Part shown: positions 7,961-14,879 of the stretch, one piece after another
Layout of the letters: every line of letters starts with the position of its first letter
How positions within the stretch are numbered: the first letter of the stretch is position 1
NCBI GenBank assembly: GCA_947627905.1
Contig: CANQXX010000009.1
Coordinates: 1 to 55,437, forward strand
From: an uncultured Clostridia bacterium
GTDB taxonomy: Bacteria > Bacillota > Clostridia > Oscillospirales > Ruminococcaceae
DNA length: 55,437 bases
Direction: 5' to 3'
The notes under the pieces: generated by a model
Databases searched by the model: none
What the model saw: the letters and a program-made list of their open reading frames with translations, nothing else
What the model was told of the DNA's origin: nothing
Program-made: the position numbers and the translations under genes

Positions 7961-8023
7961 TCAGAGACGTTCCCCCTCCGAGACCTTCCCCTAAGAGCCG
8001 CACAGCGGCAGAAAGGAGCGACA

Positions 8024-8377
8024 ATGGTTAATCGCAAACGCTATCACTCTATCAGTCTGAAACTGACTGATGAAGAGCTTAAGCTCTGGAATACCAAGCA
8101 TGAAGCCAGCGGTCTGAGCAAGACCGACTATCTGATGCAGGCAATACGCAACAGTGAGGTGCGTATTTACTCTATCGAGGAGAGCATCAACCCTCTTATC
8201 CATGAGATCAGGAAGATAGGTACAAACCTCAATCAGCTTGCCTACTTCTCAAACATCGGACAGGACGATAAGGTCAGAGCCGAGATCGGAGCTATTCGCC
8301 GTACTAATGATAAGGTCATGGAACAGCTTGCCGACTTCATCAGCGACCCGAAGTTCAGCATAAAGGGCATTAAATAA
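8024..8377 (+). CDS. mobC: MobC-family relaxosome accessory protein
   Basis: A 117-residue basic protein. The N-terminal half (YHSISLKLTDEELKLWNTKH, then EASGLSKTDYLMQAI) looks like a ribbon-helix-helix DNA-binding domain; the second half contains INPLIHEIRKIGTNLNQLAY, the conserved block of the bacterial mobilisation protein MobC family. Such proteins bind oriT and help the relaxase open the strand. AAAGGAG lies 6 bases before the ATG. Its TAA stop overlaps the relaxase ATG by one base, so the two are coupled. Confidence 0.85.
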   Translation: MVNRKRYHSISLKLTDEELKLWNTKHEASGLSKTDYLMQAIRNSEVRIYSIEESINPLIHEIRKIGTNLNQLAYFSNIGQDDKVRAEIGAIRRTNDKVMEQLADFISDPKFSIKGIK

Positions 8378-9690
8378 TGTTCGGGAACGTCAATGTCGAT
8401 TATCAGCCCTGCAAAACAGCCGTTCAGCTTCAAAAGGCAGCAGACTATATGCTGGGCAGACTGCCTGAGCAGATACGGGACGGAGTGGTAAAGACTGCAC
8501 CCAACCTCTATTGGGGCATTAACTGCGATCGTGATAACTATGCCCGTGATGTTCTCATGACAAGGAACCTGTTTGGTAAACGTCCGAACGGCAAGAATAA
8601 TCTTGCTTTTAAGATGTCAATATCTTTCTCTCCCGACGATAACAACAAGCTCACCTATGATGAAGTGTTTCGCATCGCAAAGGAGTTCGCTGATAAGTAT
8701 TTTCAGGGATATGAGGTGCTATTTGCTGTTCATACTGATAAACCGCACAAGCATGTTCATTTTCTGATAGGCAACTGTCATATCGAGACAGGCAGAGCAT
8801 ACCGCCGCAACCAGCGTGACCTCTATGATATGTGTGAATTCTTCGGAGAGCAATGCATGAAGCGAGGGCTTACCAATTCCGTTCGGAAAGATTATTTCAA
8901 TGAAAATCCCGACCGTGACAAGGAAACCTTTGCCGAAAAACAGATGAAATCCAAAGGTAAGGAAACATTCAAAGATGAGCTTCGAGAGGTCATTCGTATC
9001 GAGTGCGCCGACCCGAACAACAGAACCTTAGAAGATGTGGTGAATGCCCTCATGAAGCATTATCATGTTGAGTGCCGTGTCAAGGGCAACACCATATCTT
9101 ACCGTCACCCGAACTTTACCGACAAAAGCGGTAAACTTGTCTCGGTCAGGGGCAGTAAGCTGGGTGATAAATATACAGTGAAAGGAATCAAATATGAGCT
9201 TACCAAGATTGGGCGAGGACAAGAAGAACGAGACCTCGAAGAAGTTACCACAAGAGCCGAAAGGCAAACCGCAGACAGAACCCAAGAAAGAGGAATGGGC
9301 ATTCTTCTCACGGGAAAAACTTCACAGAGAGGTGGAAAGATTGAAACAGAAGAACAGCAGTCCGCATTCATCACGGGAAGTGCAGGAGGAATACGAGCCG
9401 GAGAAAATTCCGACACCAACACCGACACTTCCGCAGGGAATAGACAACATCAGGGCGAGGGTACATCAACTGTTAGATCAATCAGGGGCGAACACTCAGA
9501 ACGCCAAAGTGGACGAGAGAGTTCTTCTGATGGCATCGGCAGTTCTGGAGATGTGCGATCTTTTGAAGATCTATTCCGAGAGTATGAACAGCGAAATGGA
9601 ACGCCTGAACGAAAGCGCAAGCCACAACCTGAACCTGCAAGAGATGTACGCAAAAAACGTAGAAAACGTAACGAACCTGGCGGTAGGTAA
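8377..9690 (+). CDS. MobA/VirD2-type relaxase (mobilisation nuclease)
   Basis: A 437-residue protein. The metal-binding histidine cluster HTDKPHKHVHF at residues 119-129 is the motif III of the MobP-type relaxases, which nick oriT through an N-terminal tyrosine; candidates are Tyr9, Tyr24 and Tyr45. Residues 1-280 form the nuclease and flanking domain; residues 285-437 are hydrophilic and low-complexity (Gly, Ser, Arg, Glu). That low-complexity tail is exactly the stretch shared with a second gene in another frame (9194-9973), which probably constrains its composition. Starts with ATG overlapping the mobC stop. Confidence 0.9.
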   Translation: MFGNVNVDYQPCKTAVQLQKAADYMLGRLPEQIRDGVVKTAPNLYWGINCDRDNYARDVLMTRNLFGKRPNGKNNLAFKMSISFSPDDNNKLTYDEVFRIAKEFADKYFQGYEVLFAVHTDKPHKHVHFLIGNCHIETGRAYRRNQRDLYDMCEFFGEQCMKRGLTNSVRKDYFNENPDRDKETFAEKQMKSKGKETFKDELREVIRIECADPNNRTLEDVVNALMKHYHVECRVKGNTISYRHPNFTDKSGKLVSVRGSKLGDKYTVKGIKYELTKIGRGQEERDLEEVTTRAERQTADRTQERGMGILLTGKTSQRGGKIETEEQQSAFITGSAGGIRAGENSDTNTDTSAGNRQHQGEGTSTVRSIRGEHSERQSGRESSSDGIGSSGDVRSFEDLFREYEQRNGTPERKRKPQPEPARDVRKKRRKRNEPGGR

Positions 9691-9973
9691 CATCTATTAC
9701 AACCTTAAAAAGCAGGAAAAGGAAGCTATCAACGAGCTGATGCAATATGTGCAGGCAAACAGCGATCAAATGGAGAAGGATATAACTTCCTGCACCAACA
9801 GCGTGAAATCGGCAACAGCAGCGGCGGAAAAGGCTTTAAAGAAGATCGCAAGGTCGGTGGAGCGTTTTCGCAAGGTAAGGACGTTCAGGGATTTGCTGTA
9901 TTATGCTTCACCTGTCCTGGTGGCAGTAGACATCATTCTCCGAGTAATTGCTTTAGCTGGTCATTTTGGATAA
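9194..9973 (+). CDS. MobB-like membrane protein nested in the relaxase gene
   Basis: A 259-residue protein in a frame different from the relaxase, overlapping its last 497 bases. AAAGGA lies 7 bases before the ATG at 9194, inside the relaxase gene. The order is: charged and proline-rich N-terminus (to about residue 75), long helical or coiled-coil part (about 80-225) and one C-terminal membrane segment (YYASPVLVAVDIILRVIALA, about 236-255). In plasmid RSF1010 mobB is likewise nested in mobA and its membrane segment is needed for transfer, so this is probably the functional equivalent. Sequence homology to RSF1010 MobB is not evident. Its 3' end overlaps the convergent STAND gene by 41 bases. 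Confidence 0.75.
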   Translation: MSLPRLGEDKKNETSKKLPQEPKGKPQTEPKKEEWAFFSREKLHREVERLKQKNSSPHSSREVQEEYEPEKIPTPTPTLPQGIDNIRARVHQLLDQSGANTQNAKVDERVLLMASAVLEMCDLLKIYSESMNSEMERLNESASHNLNLQEMYAKNVENVTNLAVGNIYYNLKKQEKEAINELMQYVQANSDQMEKDITSCTNSVKSATAAAEKALKKIARSVERFRKVRTFRDLLYYASPVLVAVDIILRVIALAGHFG

Positions 9974-12242
9974 TGCTGTTATAGGCATTTTCAATATAGC
10001 CACGAACTTCGGCAATTCTTGCCTGAACGAAATCCGAATCCCTGCCGTAGAGGTCAAAAAAAATGCGGAATGCACTCACAAGCTCATCACCTGCCGAGGT
10101 ATCATTCAAACAAACATGATACAGACCGAGGGAATACAAGCAGTCGGCATATATCTCGGTATCTTGTAAGCCTGACTCCTGCAATGATTTTTTGGCAGCG
10201 GATACCTTCCGTATCGCTTCATCGGTCTGACCGAGGGAGAACAGCAGATCGGCATAATTGATGATTGCACGGTACTTATCAAAGTAAAAAGTGCCGTCAT
10301 CATCGAGTTTCGACAGCAGAGCCATTCCTGTCTGCATAGCTTTCAGAGCTTCTTCCTTTCGGTCAGCAAGATTCAGATAATAACCGTAGGTGTTCACGGT
10401 ATTTGCCTGCAACATAATATCATCGCATTCCTGTGAACGCCTTACGGCTTTTTCCTGTAATTCAATAGCTTTATCACGGTTGCCCTGCATCATCTCAAAA
10501 GATGCTTCATCGGAAAGTACGAATGTATTTTGCTTTGCATCACGGGAATTATGCAGACCTTTTTCCTGCAATATAAGGAAACTTGTATAATAGCTGATGC
10601 CGAAACGATCAGAAAACTTATAGCAGTCGTGAAGAAACGGCACATAGCTATCCATTGGTCTGAAATTGATTTTCTGTATTGCCACCGCAATGATATCGTG
10701 CATTCTGTCTGTTTCAATATCCATAGCAAGAGCTTCATTCAAGCAGACAGCACGGATAGATCCAATCAGCGGAGCGCAGTTATCACTGTCAGGTTCAAGC
10801 TCAGACTTCACAAGTTCACGAATGATCGTCTGGAGCGTGATCGTGCCGTTATCATATTCCTGTATCAGACCGACTTCTATCAGATCTTCAATAATGACCA
10901 TACTCCGCAAGCACATGAGCTTTGCCATGAAGTCTTTGCGAACTCCCTGATATGGTGCAACGATCATCATAGTAAGTATCTGCCTGTGTCGTTCGGGAAT
11001 ATCCATAATATGAAACAGTTCTCTGATATGATCGTAATATGTTTTCTTTTTGGAATGTTTATCTTTGGTAGCGGCAAAGCGTTCGGCAATAGACCAGAAA
11101 CCGTTATCATATCTCAGCTTTTTGGCAAGCGTTTTCGGAGTATACAATCCCTTACCCATAACTCTTGCATGAAGATAAACACAGAATGTATGATTGCCGA
11201 CTGCGGTAATTATGCTGATAAGTGCATCACGCTCATCAGGCTTGTAATCATAGAATTTACTGATAAGCTCCAGTGATATATCAGCCGAGCGGAATTCTTT
11301 CAGGTCATAGGTGCAGTAACCGTCATAACAATAATTCGATACAAAAATGACCTTGCAGCCTGCATTTAAGACTTCTTCAAAGCAATCATCATCTTCGGGA
11401 GTGATATTGATGCTGTCTATGACAAGCAACGCCGACTTTCCGAGCGATGAAAGCAGTTCGAGATTCTTACGATAGCGTAAGTCCTCGTTCATAAGAACAG
11501 GATTGCTGATGATATTGGCAATGATAGATTTCAGGCTGCCCTTGTAAAAGTAGTATCCGAAATGAGAGTATTCTGATTTGTGTATCTGAGCATACGCACG
11601 GACAAGCTCACTCTTTCCGATGCCAGCCATACCGGTGACGATGACCGAGGAATTATCCTGCACCATAGCATGAAGTTCGTCAAGCTCTGCATCACGACCG
11701 CAGAAGTGATCACAGGGAGAAACGTACTCACTGTTAGCAAACAGGGCATCACCGATAAGGGAAATATCGCTTGTATATCTCAGGGCAACATAGCCGGAAT
11801 CGCTGTTCTCATACTGCCTTGTGACGGCGATGTACACTGCTTCATAGATCATATTCACAAGAGAGGTATCATCGCTATACTGCGCTGATACCCGTCCGAG
11901 AACATTCTTCCGCATCGGAACGGAAAGGCTGTCATCATACTGTATCAGTTCATACAGCTCTTTGTATGTATTGGGCTTATCAAAGATATATTGGAGTAGT
12001 TCCTTTATATCGCTGCACATAACTGAACGGTCAGCGTTTACATAAAACTCGCTCAGAGCCGGATCAATACGGATCTTACCGCTATGGAGCTTAGATGTAA
12101 CGGGACGTTCAAAAGCATAAAGATGTGTATCAGCAAGATAGGAGCCGAAAAGCGTATTCAGAAGATTATTGTAGTTCATAGTGACTGATGAACTCATATT
12201 ATTCATCAGTAAATCAGTCACGGTTATGAAATCGCACTGCAT
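9933..12242 (-). CDS. STAND NTPase with C-terminal TPR repeats (candidate defence/sensor protein)
   Basis: A 769-residue protein and the only gene of the mobilizable element read from the minus strand. Residues 1-170 form a domain I do not recognise. From 180 a typical STAND core begins: FCGRDAELDEL (180-190), Walker A GMAGIGKS (204-211), Walker B ALLVIDSI (271-278), then a helical and winged-helix part to about 480. Residues about 575-735 contain TPR-like repeats (QGNRDKAIELQEKAVRRSQE; LADRKEEALKAMQTGMALLS; LGQTDEAIRKVSAAKKSL). STAND proteins are ligand-triggered switches and include antiphage Avs systems and regulators; the C-terminal repeats would be the sensor and the N-terminus the effector or output. 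ATG 12242 is chosen because AGGAG lies 7 bases upstream. It has its own promoter. Confidence 0.8.
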   Translation of the reverse strand: MQCDFITVTDLLMNNMSSSVTMNYNNLLNTLFGSYLADTHLYAFERPVTSKLHSGKIRIDPALSEFYVNADRSVMCSDIKELLQYIFDKPNTYKELYELIQYDDSLSVPMRKNVLGRVSAQYSDDTSLVNMIYEAVYIAVTRQYENSDSGYVALRYTSDISLIGDALFANSEYVSPCDHFCGRDAELDELHAMVQDNSSVIVTGMAGIGKSELVRAYAQIHKSEYSHFGYYFYKGSLKSIIANIISNPVLMNEDLRYRKNLELLSSLGKSALLVIDSINITPEDDDCFEEVLNAGCKVIFVSNYCYDGYCTYDLKEFRSADISLELISKFYDYKPDERDALISIITAVGNHTFCVYLHARVMGKGLYTPKTLAKKLRYDNGFWSIAERFAATKDKHSKKKTYYDHIRELFHIMDIPERHRQILTMMIVAPYQGVRKDFMAKLMCLRSMVIIEDLIEVGLIQEYDNGTITLQTIIRELVKSELEPDSDNCAPLIGSIRAVCLNEALAMDIETDRMHDIIAVAIQKINFRPMDSYVPFLHDCYKFSDRFGISYYTSFLILQEKGLHNSRDAKQNTFVLSDEASFEMMQGNRDKAIELQEKAVRRSQECDDIMLQANTVNTYGYYLNLADRKEEALKAMQTGMALLSKLDDDGTFYFDKYRAIINYADLLFSLGQTDEAIRKVSAAKKSLQESGLQDTEIYADCLYSLGLYHVCLNDTSAGDELVSAFRIFFDLYGRDSDFVQARIAEVRGYIENAYNSIIQNDQLKQLLGE

Positions 12243-12277
12243 AGTTTTCACTCCTGTCGAATATTTTTCCAAAATAT

Positions 12278-12306
12278 ATTATAGCACAAAACGCTATATG
12301 TTTCAA
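12278..12306 (-). promoter_or_regulatory. Promoter of the STAND NTPase gene
   Basis: On the minus strand TTGAAA (12306-12301) and TATAAT (12283-12278) are separated by 17 bases, and the start codon lies 36 bases past the -10. The -35 box ends 19 bases before the ATG of the divergent primase gene, so the two genes share an 82-base control region. Confidence 0.8.
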
Positions 12307-12324
12307 GTCATTGGGAGGTTAAAC

Positions 12325-12918
12325 ATGACAATTTTTGAAGAAGTAAAAGAACTTGTGGACGTCCCCACCGCCGCCCGAAGTTATGGTGTAGAGGTCCACC
12401 AAGGCAACATGGCGCTCTGTCCGTTCCATCGGGAGCGTCACCCGTCCTGCAAGCTGTATAAAGATCACTATTACTGCTTCGGCTGTCAGGCTCACGGCGA
12501 TGTTATCAGGCTGGTGCAGGAGCTTTTTAGGCTGACACCTATCGAAGCCGTGAAGCAGATCAACAGTGATTTCGGTCTCGGACTTGATGTTGACAAGCCG
12601 CCTGATATGGAAAAAATCAACATACGGCGACAGGAAATCGCCAGGCAAAAAGCCGAACAAGCAAGAGTGGAGCATATGTATGATACTCTGCTCAGGTACT
12701 TTACTCTGCTGGACAAGTACAAGATGTGCTATGCTCCGAAAAGTCCCGATGATGAAACGGACAGGCGTTTCGTGTACGCTTTGCAGAATATCGGCTATGC
12801 GGAGTATATGCTTGAAACGTGGGGCAGTTTCGATAAGGAGTACCAGGAAGAAATAAAACCGGAGGTAGACAGGATTGAACGAGAATACAAACGAATCCAT
12901 GATGAATGGGGAGAATGA
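12325..12918 (+). CDS. CHC2 zinc-finger primase-like protein
   Basis: A 197-residue protein. ATG at 12325 has GGGAGG upstream. Residues 32-57 carry the CHC2 finger (CPFH then CFGC with 17 residues between) followed by AHGDVIRLVQ, as in the N-terminal DNA-binding domain of DnaG. There is no TOPRIM catalytic domain; the rest is helical and charged. It probably acts in replication priming or DNA binding together with the helicase encoded next, whose start overlaps its 3' end by 44 bases. Confidence 0.85.
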   Translation: MTIFEEVKELVDVPTAARSYGVEVHQGNMALCPFHRERHPSCKLYKDHYYCFGCQAHGDVIRLVQELFRLTPIEAVKQINSDFGLGLDVDKPPDMEKINIRRQEIARQKAEQARVEHMYDTLLRYFTLLDKYKMCYAPKSPDDETDRRFVYALQNIGYAEYMLETWGSFDKEYQEEIKPEVDRIEREYKRIHDEWGE

Positions 12919-14350
12919 AGAACAGGAACTTGAAAGACTGCGGGCAGAGGTTGAAGCAGAAATGGAACAGGATATTGCAGCAATGCCGCCTGATGAAACT
13001 CCCAATGATGCACCACTTCCCGAACCACCGCCTGAAAAGAAAAAACAGGAGCGTGAGTTACCTGACTGGATGGTGGACAAGCTGACGATCAACGAGATGA
13101 AGTTCTGCAAAATGTTCACGGAGAAGCACCCTCTGAAATGTATCGGCGGACGATTCTATGATTATGACGGGCTTGTTGATGAAAATGCTCTCGGTAACGA
13201 GATATACAGAATGCTCAGGCAGGCGGTATGGTTTGGGCTTCCGAAGAAGGTAACGCTCATTATGGACACCCTCCGTCACTACTGTTACAGCAAACCGCTT
13301 CTGCCCGACACAAGGTACATACATCTGCTGAACGGAAAAATCGACCTGAACGGCAATTTCTATCCACGAAAGGAATTCTGCATCAACCGCCTGAATGTGT
13401 GGTACAAGCCTGAAATATGGAACAGTGGTGCATATTATCCCGAAAAGTTCCTGACTTTCCTGCTGGAGCTTCTCACACCAGAAGATGTCGCCACCTTGCA
13501 GGAGTATCTCGGCTACCTGCTGATTCCGTCCACCAAAGGTCAGAAGATGATGTTCATTATCGGTCAGGGCGGCGAGGGCAAATCCCGAATTGCTATTGTT
13601 CTCCGTGAAATATTCGGAGACAACATGATAACGGGCAATTTTCAGCGTATCGAAAATGACCGCTTCTTCCGATACAATCTGAAAGATAAACTGCTAATGG
13701 TCGATGATGATATGCAGATGTCGGCTCTGCCGTCCACAGGCTATATCAAGAACCTTGTCACGGCAGAGATACCGATAGATGTTGAAGCCAAAGGCAAGCA
13801 GTCGGAACAGGCTCTGTTATACACCCGTCTGTTATGTTTCGGCAACGGCAGTCCGAAAGCGCTCTATGACAAGAGTCAGGGATTTTCACGCCGTATGATC
13901 ATTCTCACAACGCTGACACCGCCTGAGAACCGAGTTGTTGATCCGCACATCGCAGACAAGTTTATCGCCGAGAAAGACAAGATATTCTGCTGGATGTTCG
14001 ACGGTCTCCGCAGGCTGATAGCAAATAATTACCGCTTCACGATCTCGGACAAAGCAAAGCTGAATGTCAAAGAAACAATGCAGGACAGCTGTAATATCCC
14101 CGAATATCTTGCGGACGACAGCCGTGTAACATATGGGGAAAAGCTGTGCGTGACATCATCGGCACTGTATGACAGTTACAGTCGTTGGTGCGAGGATAAC
14201 GCTTTGACCGCTTTGAAACGAGAGACTTTTATCTCGTGGATAAGACAGAATGAAGATAAGCTGAAAGTGCATTATTCCACCAACATTGCCAGCAACGGAA
14301 GGAACGTCAGGGGCTTCAAAGGTATCTCGCTGACATTCAGCTATCAGTAA
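12875..14350 (+). CDS. P4-type SF3 replicative helicase/primase
   Basis: A 491-residue protein. The TTG at 12875 is favoured as start because GGAGGT lies 8 bases upstream; an ATG nine codons later is the alternative. Residues 1-65 are acidic and proline-rich. The SF3 ATPase core has Walker A GQGGEGKS (230-237) and Walker B KLLMVDDDM (272-280), and the C-terminus resembles the winged-helix end of phage P4/D5-like proteins. Such enzymes unwind the origin of plasmids and satellite phages. It is followed by an iterated-hexamer array that may be its origin. Confidence 0.85.
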   Translation: MNENTNESMMNGENEEQELERLRAEVEAEMEQDIAAMPPDETPNDAPLPEPPPEKKKQERELPDWMVDKLTINEMKFCKMFTEKHPLKCIGGRFYDYDGLVDENALGNEIYRMLRQAVWFGLPKKVTLIMDTLRHYCYSKPLLPDTRYIHLLNGKIDLNGNFYPRKEFCINRLNVWYKPEIWNSGAYYPEKFLTFLLELLTPEDVATLQEYLGYLLIPSTKGQKMMFIIGQGGEGKSRIAIVLREIFGDNMITGNFQRIENDRFFRYNLKDKLLMVDDDMQMSALPSTGYIKNLVTAEIPIDVEAKGKQSEQALLYTRLLCFGNGSPKALYDKSQGFSRRMIILTTLTPPENRVVDPHIADKFIAEKDKIFCWMFDGLRRLIANNYRFTISDKAKLNVKETMQDSCNIPEYLADDSRVTYGEKLCVTSSALYDSYSRWCEDNALTALKRETFISWIRQNEDKLKVHYSTNIASNGRNVRGFKGISLTFSYQ

Positions 14351-14351
14351 T

Positions 14352-14531
14352 ATACGCTGACCGTCAAAAACGGCGTATAGGCGTATAAAGCCCATAGAAT
14401 AAGGATAATCAGCGTATAGTAACAGCGTATGCCATATAAAATAGCGTATGAAAATACGCCGTTATCAAAATCATACGCCCTGCATATACGCCGAAAATCC
14501 CATAACAAAGGCAAATATACGCCTATACGCC
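14352..14531 (+). repeat. Eleven-copy GCGTAT/ATACGC array, candidate replication origin
   Basis: The hexamer GCGTAT appears on the plus strand at 14373, 14381, 14412, 14425 and 14444, and on the minus strand (as ATACGC) at 14352, 14454, 14473, 14486, 14517 and 14525. All but the first converge on about 14452, where GCGTAT-GAAA-ATACGC forms an inverted pair. The outer doublets GGCGTATAGGCGTAT (14372-14386) and ATACGCCTATACGCC (14517-14531) are exact inverted repeats. No gene fits here. Placement just after the SF3 helicase suggests an iteron origin; a recombinase or regulator binding array is the alternative. Confidence 0.7.
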
Positions 14532-14578
14532 ATAATCACAAGTTGTAATCTTACAGAGAGATAGAAAGGAACATTACA

Positions 14579-14764
14579 ATGAAAACTACAAATGCAAAAG
14601 AACTTAACGAGCAGTACAGAGACTGCCCGACACAGGAACAAGAGTTTGAAATCGAGGGGAGAAAATATATAATCATCAGCCATTACACGGGCAAGAAAGA
14701 CCTCGATGAAGTTGTATACAGAAACGCCTACAATCAGGCAATGGACGAAGTTCTTCACGCCTGA
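14579..14764 (+). CDS. TnpW-like small transposon protein
   Basis: A 61-residue protein with GAAAGGA upstream of its ATG. The core FEIEGRKYIIISHYTGKKDL resembles the small TnpW proteins encoded next to the large serine recombinase of Tn4451-type elements, whose function is unknown. It precedes the recombinase gene by 115 bases. Confidence 0.6.
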   Translation: MKTTNAKELNEQYRDCPTQEQEFEIEGRKYIIISHYTGKKDLDEVVYRNAYNQAMDEVLHA

Positions 14765-14794
14765 AAAAAAGATTCGGAACAAAAGAAAAAATAA

Positions 14795-14867
14795 CTCCCA
14801 AAGCGCTGGACTCTTCCGGAAAATTATGCTATAATATAGTATATATTGAAGATAGCTGCTTTGGGAG
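14795..14867 (+). promoter_or_regulatory. Recombinase promoter flanked by a 10-bp inverted repeat
   Basis: TATAAT at 14830-14835 has a weak -35 (TGGACT, 14807-14812) at 17-base spacing. A perfect inverted repeat, CTCCCAAAGC (14795-14804) and GCTTTGGGAG (14858-14867), brackets the promoter. The right arm ends just before the AAAGGAG ribosome site. It may be a binding site for the recombinase or a repressor. Confidence 0.6.
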
Positions 14868-14879
14868 AAAGGAGTATCA

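Noticed and set aside
10530-11276. Long plus-strand open frame opposite the STAND gene
   Set aside because: Composition is that of an antisense shadow; the minus-strand frame has full domain structure, promoter and ribosome site.
9933-12242. STAND protein as a SARP/AfsR-type or LuxR-type activator
   Set aside because: There is no recognisable DNA-binding domain at either end; kept as a STAND protein of unknown output.
14352-14531. GCGTAT array as a CRISPR
   Set aside because: Units are only 6-8 bases, occur in both orientations and with irregular 2-25 base gaps, with no uniform spacers and no cas genes.
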